Shown here: one piece after another, positions 7,828 to 15,960 of the stretch
How the letters are laid out: each line of letters opens with the position of its first letter
Position numbering within the stretch: the stretch's first letter is position 1
Assembly: GCF_900302465.1 (NCBI RefSeq)
Contig: NZ_OMOR01000001.1
Location: 682,001 to 746,000, forward strand
Origin: Ascidiaceihabitans donghaensis
Lineage (GTDB): Bacteria; Pseudomonadota; Alphaproteobacteria; Rhodobacterales; Rhodobacteraceae
Direction: 5' to 3'
Length of the DNA: 64,000 nt
Position numbers and translations under genes: made by a program
The notes under the pieces: generated by a model
What the model was told of the DNA's origin: nothing
The model's database searches: none
The model's input: only the letters and a program-made list of their open reading frames with translations

Positions 7828-9486
7828 ATGACAAAGCGTATCGATTTTCAAACAGATCCAAGCCAATATCGGCATTGGCGGGTCGAATATGACGGCCCGA
7901 TTGCCAATCTGTTTATGGATGTGGATGAAAACGCAGGTCTGTTTGAGGGCTACCAGCTCAAGCTCAATTCCTACGATCTGGGTGTCGACATCGAATTGGC
8001 AGATGTGGTGCAGCGTATGCGGTTTGAACACCCTGAAGTGAAGGTTGTTGTCATGCAATCGGGCAAAGACAAAGTGTTTTGTGCCGGCGCCAATATTCGC
8101 ATGTTGGGCGGGGCCGCGCACAGCCATAAAGTCAACTTTTGTAAATTCACAAATGAAACGCGCAACACTTACGAAAAGGCCTTGACTGACAGCGATCAGA
8201 ACTACATTTGCGCAATAAAGGGGGCCTGCGCGGGTGGCGGATACGAACTGGCGTTGGCATGCAACCACTTGATGTTGACCGACGACAGCGCATCGTCTGT
8301 GTCTTTGCCTGAAGTGCCGTTGTTGGCGGTTTTACCGGGCACCGGCGGGCTGACACGGGTCACCGACAAGCGGAAAGTACGGCGTGATCGGGCGGATGTT
8401 TTTTGTTCCGTTGAAGAAGGTGTGAAAGGCAAACGCGCCGTAGAGTGGGGTCTTGTGGATGAGGTTTTTGCCAACTCCAAATTTGACGAAGGGGTTAAAA
8501 TGCGCGCCGCGGAATTGGCCGCGGGCCCGTCCAAGGCCGGAGCCGCAACAGGCATCGCATTGCCGCCACTGCAGCGCGAGATTTCGGAAACAGCTTTGAC
8601 CTATTCAACGGTTTCTGTTGCCCTTGATCGGGCGGCCCACCGTGCGACGATCACGATAAATGGTCCAACGGATGATGCGCCGACCGATATGGGCGCATTC
8701 ACCACATTGGGTGCACAGGCATGGCTTCTGCGGTGCGCCCGCGAACTTGACGATGCGATTTTACACTTAAGGTTCAATGAGTTGAAATTGGGTTTGATCG
8801 CGTTTCAAACTGTAGGTGATCCGGTCCGTGTCGCCGCACACGAAGCGCTTTTACTCAACAATTGCGATCACTGGCTGGCCAATGAAGTGCTGCAATATTG
8901 GAAGCGGGTTCTAAAGCGCGTTGATGTAACGTCTCGATCTCTGGTGGCTATTGTTGAACACGGCAGTTGCTTTGCTGGTCCCTTGGCCGAACTTTTGTGG
9001 TCGGCGGACCGCAGCTACATGATGCTGGAGGAATTTGACGACGATGATCGGTCCGAGGCCACCATCATGCTGACATCGGGCAACTTTGGAACATATCCGA
9101 TGAGCAATGATTTAACCCGTTTGCAAACGCGTTTTTTGGGCAGCCCGGATGACGTTGACGCCTGTAAGGCGCAGCTGGCTGCGCCATTGTTGGCCCAAGA
9201 CGCAGAAGCCCTTGGCCTTGTCACCTACGCATACGACGACATCGACTGGGAGGATGAAGTCCGCCTGTTCATGGAAGAACGCGCCAGTTTCAGCCCCGAC
9301 GCGATGACTGGCATGGAGGCCAATCTGCGTTTTGCTGGGCCAGAGACTATGGAAACCCGCATTTTTGGCCGTCTGACGGCATGGCAGAACTGGATTTTCC
9401 AACGCCCCAATGCCGTGGGCGAGGAGGGTGCGTTGCAGCGTTACGGGACGGGCGTGCGTGGCACATACGACATGAAGCGGGTGTGA
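7828..9486 (+). CDS. boxC: 2,3-epoxybenzoyl-CoA dihydrolase
   Basis: A 552-residue crotonase-superfamily enzyme. It opens the ring of 2,3-epoxybenzoyl-CoA with two waters, giving 3,4-dehydroadipyl-CoA semialdehyde and formate. The first oxyanion-hole segment CAGANIRMLGG is near residue 87 and the second, IKGACAGGGYELALAC, near residue 131; the latter part GGGLTR-like TGGLTRVTDKRKVRR is also typical of BoxC. The length agrees with the roughly 550 residues of the family. I chose ATG at 7828 because the BoxC-like MTKRIDFQTDP begins there; an upstream in-frame start would add 30 unrelated residues. Confidence 0.95.
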   Translation: MTKRIDFQTDPSQYRHWRVEYDGPIANLFMDVDENAGLFEGYQLKLNSYDLGVDIELADVVQRMRFEHPEVKVVVMQSGKDKVFCAGANIRMLGGAAHSHKVNFCKFTNETRNTYEKALTDSDQNYICAIKGACAGGGYELALACNHLMLTDDSASSVSLPEVPLLAVLPGTGGLTRVTDKRKVRRDRADVFCSVEEGVKGKRAVEWGLVDEVFANSKFDEGVKMRAAELAAGPSKAGAATGIALPPLQREISETALTYSTVSVALDRAAHRATITINGPTDDAPTDMGAFTTLGAQAWLLRCARELDDAILHLRFNELKLGLIAFQTVGDPVRVAAHEALLLNNCDHWLANEVLQYWKRVLKRVDVTSRSLVAIVEHGSCFAGPLAELLWSADRSYMMLEEFDDDDRSEATIMLTSGNFGTYPMSNDLTRLQTRFLGSPDDVDACKAQLAAPLLAQDAEALGLVTYAYDDIDWEDEVRLFMEERASFSPDAMTGMEANLRFAGPETMETRIFGRLTAWQNWIFQRPNAVGEEGALQRYGTGVRGTYDMKRV

Positions 9487-9502
9487 TGCACCGTGCACTG
9501 CA
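9487..9502 (+). promoter_or_regulatory. TGCA cluster between boxC and boxB
   Basis: Three TGCA words in 16 bases (9487, 9494, 9499) directly after the boxC stop. Spacing differs from the 10-bp operators, so this may be chance or a weaker BoxR contact. The boxB ribosome site lies at 9566-9571. Confidence 0.25.
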
Positions 9503-9577
9503 TGGGCGCAGTTGAGAATTTAATGAGATGAAACCGTAAGGTGTGGCTTGCCGCACCATGCCTCTGAGGAGATGATG

Positions 9578-11026
9578 ATGGACTTGATGAACGTAAGCTA
9601 TGACACGCAAATCCCCAACAATGTGGGCCTGTCCCAAGACAAGAAGGTTCTGAAAGCACTGGAGAAATGGCATCCCGGCTACATCAACTGGTGGAACGAT
9701 CTGATCCCGCAGAATTTTCAGGACAGCATGGTTTACTTGCGCACCGCCGTTTCCGTTGACCCCAAAGGCTGGGCCAAATTTGATTACGTGAAGATGCCGG
9801 AATACCGCTGGGGTGTTTTGCTGGCCCCTGCTGTCGAGGGCCGCACCATTCCCATGGGCGAGCACTACGGCGAACCTGCGTGGCAGGAGGTGCCGGGCGA
9901 GTATCGCAACATGCTCAAGCGTTTGATTGTTATTCAAGGCGACACGGAGCCGGGCTCTGTTGAGCAGCAGCGCTTTCTGGGTCTGACCGCCCCGTCGCTG
10001 TATGACATGCGCAACCTGTTTCAGGTCAATGTCGAGGAAGGCCGTCACCTGTGGGCAATGGTCTATTTGCTGCAAAAGTACTTTGGCAAAGACGGTCGTG
10101 AAGAGGCCGATGACATGTTGGTCCGTTCTTCCGGATCCGACGATGCCCCCCGCATGTTGGGCGCGTTCAATGAAGAAACGCCTGATTGGCTATCGTTTTT
10201 CATGTTCACCTATTTCACCGACCGCGACGGTAAAATGCAGCTTGAAAGCCTTGCCCAGTCTGGCTTTGATCCTTTGTCTCGCACCTGCCGTTTCATGCTG
10301 ACCGAAGAAGCCCACCATATGTTTGTTGGTGAAACCGGCGTTGGCCGCACCATTCAAGCAACGCTGGAAGCGATGGCTGCCAATGGTATCACCGACCCCT
10401 ATGACATCAACAAAATCCGTGACTTAGGCGTCATCGACCTGCCGACTATCCAGAAAAAGCTGAACCTGCACTACACCCTGAGCCTCGATCTGTTTGGCCA
10501 AGAGGTCAGCACCAACGCTGCCAACGCTTACAATTCCGGCATCAAGGGCCGCTACATGGAGCAGCGCATTGATGATGACCATAAGCTGCACAATGACACC
10601 TATGCTGTGACCTCGATTGTCGATGGCAAGATTCTGACCGAAGATGTCCCCGCCCTGACCGCCATCAACATGCGCCTGCGCGACGACTATGTGCGCGATG
10701 CCTCTGGCGGTGTCGGGCGTTGGAACAAACTGATCGCAAAGTCGGGCGTGGAATTTGCGTTCAAAATGCCACATGAAGGCTTCCACCGCCAGATTGGCGT
10801 GTTTTCCTCTGTAGCGGTTGATCCCGACGGCAACATCATGTCGACAGACGAATGGACCAAGCGCCAACATGAATGGCTGCCCACCAAAGCGGATGGCGAT
10901 TTCATCACATCGCTGATGAAGCCCTGCTTTGAGCCCGGCAAATACGCGACATGGATCGCACCCCCGAAGGTTGGCATCGACAACAAGCCCGGCGATTTCG
11001 AATATGTAAAGTTGCATATGGCATGA
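9578..11026 (+). CDS. boxB: Benzoyl-CoA 2,3-epoxidase, diiron subunit
   Basis: The oxygenase component that epoxidises benzoyl-CoA with O2 and electrons from BoxA. It is about 482 residues and has the diiron ExxH pairs VEEGRHLW near residue 153 and TEEAHHMFVGETG near residue 242, with glutamates upstream completing the four-helix site. The N-terminus IPNNVGLSQDKK and WWNDLIPQNFQ are typical BoxB. The sequence has ATG at 9572, 9575, 9578 and 9587. GAGGAG at 9566-9571 best serves 9578 (6-base spacing). Its ATGA overlap with boxA fits stoichiometric synthesis of the two components. Confidence 0.95.
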   Translation: MDLMNVSYDTQIPNNVGLSQDKKVLKALEKWHPGYINWWNDLIPQNFQDSMVYLRTAVSVDPKGWAKFDYVKMPEYRWGVLLAPAVEGRTIPMGEHYGEPAWQEVPGEYRNMLKRLIVIQGDTEPGSVEQQRFLGLTAPSLYDMRNLFQVNVEEGRHLWAMVYLLQKYFGKDGREEADDMLVRSSGSDDAPRMLGAFNEETPDWLSFFMFTYFTDRDGKMQLESLAQSGFDPLSRTCRFMLTEEAHHMFVGETGVGRTIQATLEAMAANGITDPYDINKIRDLGVIDLPTIQKKLNLHYTLSLDLFGQEVSTNAANAYNSGIKGRYMEQRIDDDHKLHNDTYAVTSIVDGKILTEDVPALTAINMRLRDDYVRDASGGVGRWNKLIAKSGVEFAFKMPHEGFHRQIGVFSSVAVDPDGNIMSTDEWTKRQHEWLPTKADGDFITSLMKPCFEPGKYATWIAPPKVGIDNKPGDFEYVKLHMA

Positions 11027-12219
11027 CCCACCCCACGCCTTTCAAACAACACCTGATCGACCCGGAAATTTGCATCCGCTGTTACACGTGCGAAATGACG
11101 TGCCCGATAGGGGCGATCACCCACAACGACGACAATGTGGTTGTGGATGCCGACAAATGCAATTTTTGCATGGACTGCATCCCGGTTTGTCCAACGGGGT
11201 CAATCGACGAATGGCGGGTGGTCGATACACCCTATTCTTTGGACGCACAGTTCGAATGGGAAGAGCTGCCCGTTCAAGAAGACATCGCCCCGGCGCAGGG
11301 CACGGGCGACGGCGATGGCACGGATGATGTGATTGCCCGGCTTTTGGCGGAAGCACACGCAGGTGCCGGTGGTAAAGCCAAAGCACCGGCAACTGCGTCT
11401 AAACCAACTATCAACATGTACACATTGGGCAAACCTGCGACCGCCACAGTGCAGGGCAACTACCGTCTGACCGAAGAAGACAGCGACGGGGATGTGCGCC
11501 ATATTATTCTGGATTTGGGATCGCTGCCGTTCCCTGTGTTGGAAGGGCAAAGCGTGGGTGTCATAGCGCCCGGTACCGACGCGCAAGGCAATCCGCATTT
11601 GCCCCGACTATATTCTGTGTCCAGCCCAAGGGATGGTGAGCGGCCCGGCTACAACAATTTGTCTTTGACGGTGAAGCGCGAAGACGACGGCCTGTGTTCA
11701 AATTTCCTATGTGATTTGTCCAAAGGCGACACCGTGCAAATCACAGGGCCATTCGGGGCGACATTTCTTTTGCCATCCGATCCGCAGGCACAGGTTTTGA
11801 TGATATGCACAGGAACCGGATCCGCCCCGTTTCGCGCCATGACAATGCACAGACAGCGTGAAATGCCATCGGTTACAGGGGCTTTGTCACTGGTGTTTGG
11901 TGCCCGCAGTCCGCGGGATTTACCCTATTTTGGACCACTGAAAAAGGTGCCTGACAGCTTCTTGCAAAAGTCTTTTGCCTTCAGCCGAATGGGCGATGCC
12001 CCGAAAGTATATGTGCAGGATAAACTACGCGAGAATATGGATGATATCGCAGCTTTACTGTCCCATCCGAAAGGTCACATTTACATTTGCGGATTAAAGG
12101 CGATGGAAGCTGGTGTTGAGGAAGCACTGGGCGATATTTCCAGACAAGCCGGATTTGACTGGACTGAAAAACGCGATGAAATGCGTGACAACGGGCGGTA
12201 TCACGTCGAAACATACTAG
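11023..12219 (+). CDS. boxA: Benzoyl-CoA 2,3-epoxidase, reductase subunit
   Basis: A 398-residue iron-sulfur flavoprotein that passes NADPH electrons to BoxB. Two [4Fe-4S] motifs open the protein: Cys17, 20, 23, 27 and Cys46, 49, 52, 56. A low-complexity alanine/glycine/lysine linker (about 100-128) leads to a ferredoxin-NADP reductase module with the FAD motif LPRLYSVSS and NADP motif ICTGTGSAPFRA, ending NGRYHVETY. The ATG overlaps the boxB stop; a longer in-frame start at 10951 lies inside boxB and is rejected. A hairpin with T-run follows the stop. Confidence 0.95.
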   Translation: MTHPTPFKQHLIDPEICIRCYTCEMTCPIGAITHNDDNVVVDADKCNFCMDCIPVCPTGSIDEWRVVDTPYSLDAQFEWEELPVQEDIAPAQGTGDGDGTDDVIARLLAEAHAGAGGKAKAPATASKPTINMYTLGKPATATVQGNYRLTEEDSDGDVRHIILDLGSLPFPVLEGQSVGVIAPGTDAQGNPHLPRLYSVSSPRDGERPGYNNLSLTVKREDDGLCSNFLCDLSKGDTVQITGPFGATFLLPSDPQAQVLMICTGTGSAPFRAMTMHRQREMPSVTGALSLVFGARSPRDLPYFGPLKKVPDSFLQKSFAFSRMGDAPKVYVQDKLRENMDDIAALLSHPKGHIYICGLKAMEAGVEEALGDISRQAGFDWTEKRDEMRDNGRYHVETY

Positions 12220-12233
12220 GCAGGTGCGCCATA

Positions 12234-12271
12234 CCTTGCCTGCGACAACCCACCGCAGGCAGGGCGCTTTT
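12234..12271 (+). terminator. Rho-independent terminator after boxA
   Basis: Stem TGCCTGCG (12237-12244) with CGCAGGCA (12254-12261), extendable by three pairs including a G-U, 9-base loop, then CGCTTTT. It ends the catabolic operon and separates it from boxR. Confidence 0.75.
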
Positions 12272-12376
12272 AAAATTCGACCAGTTTTGTTGCCTTTTAT
12301 CGGGTTTGCCACAGTTTGATATCTGCAAGTCAATCTAAACGGTTTGCGCTTTTGGAATACTTTGGTGCCGACACAC

Positions 12377-13291
12377 ATGACGCAAAATTTGGAAATCCAG
12401 CAGTCTGAAACCGACCGTGAAGTCGACGGTGGTGAGACGTTGATTATGCGCTTGGCGGGCCGTGTGCGTGCTGTGCGAAAAGAATTGGGTATGCCGCGCC
12501 GTGAACTTTCCGAACGATCCGGTGTTTCGCCGCGCTATCTGGCGCAGTTGGAAAGTGGCGAAGGCAATATCTCTGTTTTGCTGTTGCAGCGTGTTGCATC
12601 CGCGCTGAACACCCGCATCGAAGATTTGCTTAGCGACACCGGCGACACCACACGAGAGGCCCGACAGATCGCGCAGCTTTACCAAAACGCAGGCTCCGAA
12701 ACCCAGGGCAAAGTGCGGCGTATGCTTGTTGTGCAAAACCCGCATGCACTACGGGCGCAACGTGTGTGTCTGATCGGTCTGCGCGGTGCCGGCAAATCGA
12801 CGCTTGGACAAAAGTCGGCAGCGGCTTTGAACATCCCGTTTGTTGAGCTTAAATCGGAAATCGAAAGTCGCGTGGGCATGCCAGCTTCCGAAATCATGGA
12901 ACTGTATGGCCAAGACGGATACCGCGCGATGGAATCCGAAGCGATAGAGGCCGTGGTTTCGGCGCACGACCGATTGATTATGTCTGTGGGAGGCGGCATC
13001 GTTGCGCAACCAAAGACGTTTTCGTTGTTGAAAACCTACTTCCATACGATTTGGGTGCGCACCAGTCCTGCGGAACATATGGCCCGTGTTCGTGCGCAGG
13101 GCGACTTGCGCCCTATGGAGGGCAATCCCGAAGCCATGGACCAACTGAAGGCGTTGCTCGCGGCGCGAAGCCATTTGTATGAAACGGCGCTGGCGCAGGT
13201 GGACACATCAAACAGGCCGCAACAGTCGTCTGTTAACGATGTTTTGACCACCATCGCGAAACATCGCTTTATCGAACAACGTGGACCGTGA
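12377..13291 (+). CDS. boxR: Benzoyl-CoA-responsive regulator with HTH and shikimate-kinase-like domains
   Basis: A 304-residue regulator of the BzdR/BoxR family. An XRE-type helix-turn-helix (about residues 22-80: RREL-SERSGVSPRYLAQLE) is joined to a shikimate-kinase-like domain with Walker A GLRGAGKST near residue 138 and SVGGGIV near residue 200. In this family the kinase-like domain senses benzoyl-CoA and releases the repressor from TGCA repeats. I chose ATG at 12377; the longer TTG frame adds eleven unrelated residues. Matching TGCA-N6-TGCA repeats lie upstream of the ligase gene and boxC. Its GTGA overlap couples it to the next gene. Confidence 0.93.
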   Translation: MTQNLEIQQSETDREVDGGETLIMRLAGRVRAVRKELGMPRRELSERSGVSPRYLAQLESGEGNISVLLLQRVASALNTRIEDLLSDTGDTTREARQIAQLYQNAGSETQGKVRRMLVVQNPHALRAQRVCLIGLRGAGKSTLGQKSAAALNIPFVELKSEIESRVGMPASEIMELYGQDGYRAMESEAIEAVVSAHDRLIMSVGGGIVAQPKTFSLLKTYFHTIWVRTSPAEHMARVRAQGDLRPMEGNPEAMDQLKALLAARSHLYETALAQVDTSNRPQQSSVNDVLTTIAKHRFIEQRGP

Positions 13292-13779
13292 CATTTGAGA
13301 TTTCACAAGTTGAAGACGTGCTTTGGGCGGCCTGTGACACGCTTTTGTGGTCTCATACGAATCCGTGGGAATTGGATGAAGCCCTTGTCGGGGCGGGCTT
13401 TCTGGTGGGGCCGTTGGAAATGCAGGATCACGTTGGCTTGCTGCACGTACTCAAACGCCGCAATGCATATCGTAGCCCTGTGTTGCCACGCATGGTCGCG
13501 GAAGGCCGTATCGGCAAGATAGGTGGCGTGGGCTTTTATCGTTACCCGGGTGGCGGCGGGGCGGTGATTGACCCGTTGATGGAAGATCTTATTCTGGAAG
13601 AGGCGCATTTTGCCAAGGTGACGCGCACCCCTATGAGCGATGCTGAAATTGTCCATTCTGTTCTAACGCCCGTTTCGGTTTTTCTTCGTGAAAAGGCAAC
13701 GGATCCAATCGCCGTAGCGCGGCAATTGCAAATGAACATAGACGATTTAACCGAATTTTTAGCCCAAACCGCTTCTTAA
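13288..13779 (+). CDS. Stand-alone 3-hydroxyacyl-CoA dehydrogenase C-terminal-like protein
   Basis: A 163-residue protein starting at GTG inside the boxR stop (GTGA). Residues about 20-95 resemble the C-terminal helical domain of 3-hydroxyacyl-CoA dehydrogenase: ELDEALVGAGFLVGPLEMQD, HVGLLHVL, SPVLPRMVAEGRIG and GGVGFYRYPG. A second, looser helical segment follows. The NAD-binding Rossmann domain and catalytic His/Glu half are absent, so it is unlikely to be a dehydrogenase alone. It might bind an acyl-CoA, perhaps as a partner of BoxR or of a beta-oxidation enzyme. The role is unknown; the domain recognition is by eye. Confidence 0.75.
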   Translation: MTFEISQVEDVLWAACDTLLWSHTNPWELDEALVGAGFLVGPLEMQDHVGLLHVLKRRNAYRSPVLPRMVAEGRIGKIGGVGFYRYPGGGGAVIDPLMEDLILEEAHFAKVTRTPMSDAEIVHSVLTPVSVFLREKATDPIAVARQLQMNIDDLTEFLAQTAS

Positions 13780-13950
13780 AATGTACTCCCCTTAAAGGGG
13801 TGAAATCCATTGTTAACGGTTTCTGGTCTAGGTTCGGGGTTTGATGCGTGGTGATGCGCTACGCCGAACTGTTTTGGGAAGACCGTGTGATACGTGCGGC
13901 ATATCTGTTGCTGGAAATTGGGCTGGGTTATCGCATGATAATGCCAACCA

Positions 13951-13966
13951 TTAAGCACGTCTTAAC
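13951..13966 (+). promoter_or_regulatory. CtrA-type binding site upstream of histidine kinase gene
   Basis: TTAA (13951-13954), seven bases, TTAAC (13962-13966): a perfect match to the CtrA consensus TTAA-N7-TTAAC, 21 bases before the kinase ATG. CtrA is the cell-cycle/motility response regulator conserved in alphaproteobacteria. The proximity to the start suggests direct control; the polarity is not known. Confidence 0.65.
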
Positions 13967-13987
13967 AGCATTGTTCAGGTCGCCAAG

Positions 13988-15451
13988 ATGACAGGTTTTT
14001 TTTCGGTTGGGGGGCGATCTTCAAGTGCGCTTGGGCGTCGCATGGTTATCTATATCTTGCTGGCCAACGCGTTTTTATCCTTGTTCGCTTCCAGCTTTCA
14101 ACTTTATGCCAGCTACAAACAGGGGCGGGCGGAGGTCACCGCCACTGTGCAGATGATCGAAAGCAGCTTCAAACACGGCTTTGAAGAGGCATTGTGGCGA
14201 TATAACTCCCCTTTGATAGAGGCGCTGTTGGAAGGCGTGCTGCACAATGAGGATGTGCAGTATCTGAAGCTTCAGTCGGATAATGGACAGATTTGGGAGG
14301 CAGGCGAATTCACCGGTGTAGACCGGACTGTCAGCGGCACAGTGGACTTTTTTCACGATGCAGACACCGCGCGTGAGGTGCCCTTGGGCAAACTGTTTGT
14401 CGGGGTAACTTTGCGTTCGGTGGAAACACGATTGTGGTCGCAGCTGTTTGTCATGCTGTTTTCAAATCTAGGAAAGACACTCTGCGCGTCTATGGTGATG
14501 CTGTTGTTGTTCGACCGCATGGTCACTCGGCATCTAGAAACGATATCTCAACATGTGTCGCAACGCGGTTGGTTTGACCGTCGAAAACCGCTGCAACTGG
14601 ATCGAGCGCCCCATGAAACACGAGACGATTTGGACAACATCGTTGCTGCCATCAATGATGCACACAGGAAAGGGCGCCAGGACTTTGATAAGCTTCAGGC
14701 CGAAGTGCATCGCCGCAGAGTCGTGGAAACTCTGTTGCGGCAACGGAGCCAAGCGCTGGAAAATGCCAACGAAGAACAGGCGCAGTTCACTTATGCAATT
14801 TCCCACGACATGAAATCACCTGCGAATACGATCCAGATGTTGTTAAAAGAGCTGTTGGAAACCGAAGCCGATAATCTAAGCGAAGACGGCAAGTCCATGA
14901 TTGCAGACGCCTGCCTAACGGTTCAACGGATGACGCTTCTGGTTGAAGATGTCTTGAAATATGCACGCACCGTTGGGGACGATCTGCAAGTTGAGGATGT
15001 CGATTTGAACGTGCTTTTGGCAGAGATTGTGCAAGATCTGTCGGGCGATATTGCCCAATCTAATGGGATTGTGGAAATAGGAGATCTTCCAAGGTTGCAA
15101 GGCAGCCCTTGGCAATTGCGGTTGCTGTTTCAAAACCTGGTTCAAAATGGCCTGAAATTTGCCACGCCGGGTGTGCCACCCCATGTCACTATCCGCGAAG
15201 TCTTGCCCAAAAAAAGGGACCGGATTCGCTTCTGTGTGCAAGACAACGGCATAGGTGTGGATCAAATTCACCATGAAAAGATTTTTGCACTGTTTCAGCG
15301 TCTGCACACCCACACCGATCATCCGGGGTCCGGTTTGGGTTTAACCGTATGTAAACGCGTGACCGCTAACCATGGTGGCACGATTTCGATGAAATCGCAG
15401 TCAGGCGATGGGTGTGCGATGACGGTTGAATTTCCGGTGGAGGGACGATGA
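13988..15451 (+). CDS. Membrane sensor histidine kinase
   Basis: A 487-residue kinase. One helix at about residues 18-40 and another at about 156-180 bracket a periplasmic sensor of roughly 115 residues, of no family I recognise. A HAMP-like linker and coiled coil lead to the phospho-acceptor His273 in AISHDMKSP. The N-box LFQNLVQNGLKFA, G1 box DNGIGV, F-box IFALFQRLH and G2 box GSGLGL complete an intact HATPase domain. This H-box/ATPase type resembles bacteriophytochrome-like kinases that pair with small receivers. The next gene, a lone receiver, overlaps by ATGA. A CtrA-type site sits in the promoter. Confidence 0.92.
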   Translation: MTGFFSVGGRSSSALGRRMVIYILLANAFLSLFASSFQLYASYKQGRAEVTATVQMIESSFKHGFEEALWRYNSPLIEALLEGVLHNEDVQYLKLQSDNGQIWEAGEFTGVDRTVSGTVDFFHDADTAREVPLGKLFVGVTLRSVETRLWSQLFVMLFSNLGKTLCASMVMLLLFDRMVTRHLETISQHVSQRGWFDRRKPLQLDRAPHETRDDLDNIVAAINDAHRKGRQDFDKLQAEVHRRRVVETLLRQRSQALENANEEQAQFTYAISHDMKSPANTIQMLLKELLETEADNLSEDGKSMIADACLTVQRMTLLVEDVLKYARTVGDDLQVEDVDLNVLLAEIVQDLSGDIAQSNGIVEIGDLPRLQGSPWQLRLLFQNLVQNGLKFATPGVPPHVTIREVLPKKRDRIRFCVQDNGIGVDQIHHEKIFALFQRLHTHTDHPGSGLGLTVCKRVTANHGGTISMKSQSGDGCAMTVEFPVEGR

Positions 15452-15873
15452 CTGAAATGATTAAAACGGTCATGTTGATTGACGATGAAGAAATTGACCA
15501 GCGCAATTACAAACGTATTTTGAACCGTTCCGGATGTGTGGAAAACATAATCTCGTTCAACTACGCCGACGAAGCTTTGATGTTTTTAAAGGAAAATCCG
15601 GGCCAAAATATCGACGTTATCTTCTTGGACATAAATATGCCCCGGATGAACGGTTTTGAATTCCTTGAAGAAGCCACTCAGGAATTGGGGGCTGATTTCG
15701 CCCGCATGGTCGTTGTGATGTTGACGACATCTATCAACCCTTCGGATCGACAAAGGGCACAAGCAAACCCTGTTGTGCGTGCATTTCTGGAAAAACCGAT
15801 GGTGATGGACCATATCGGGTTTGTTGCAGGGCTGTTGAATGATGCGGACGCCGGCAACGACAACCCGACTTAG
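15448..15873 (+). CDS. Single-domain response regulator
   Basis: A 141-residue receiver with no output domain. The acidic pocket is IDDEE (residues 11-15), the phosphorylated aspartate is Asp61 in VIFLDINMP, followed by the conserved Thr in MLTTS near 94 and the Lys in FLEKPM near 117. It resembles Rcp1-type receivers that accept phosphate from phytochrome-like kinases and pass it on by protein contact. The ATGA overlap makes the upstream kinase its evident partner. Confidence 0.92.
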   Translation: MTEMIKTVMLIDDEEIDQRNYKRILNRSGCVENIISFNYADEALMFLKENPGQNIDVIFLDINMPRMNGFEFLEEATQELGADFARMVVVMLTTSINPSDRQRAQANPVVRAFLEKPMVMDHIGFVAGLLNDADAGNDNPT

Positions 15874-15910
15874 TGACGAACGCAAAGCTTTCAGGGTTAA
15901 GTGAGGCACA

Positions 15911-15941
15911 AAAAAGGGGCCGCAAAAAACTGCAGCCCCTT
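15911..15941 (-). terminator. Terminator between convergent genes
   Basis: Stem GGGGCCGC (15916-15923) with GCAGCCCC (15932-15939), one mismatch, extended by AA/TT. Read on the minus strand it is followed by a run of five T, so it mainly terminates the solute-binding-protein gene; on the plus strand the tail is weaker (TTCTT). Confidence 0.75.
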
Positions 15942-15960
15942 CTTAAAGTTTCTTAGGTGT

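Noticed and set aside
9347-10075. Minus-strand frame of 242 codons
   Set aside because: It is antisense to boxC and boxB, both of which have active-site motifs intact.
13788-13800. CCCC-TTAAA-GGGG hairpin after the dehydrogenase-like gene as a terminator
   Set aside because: The stem is only 4 bp and no T-run follows.
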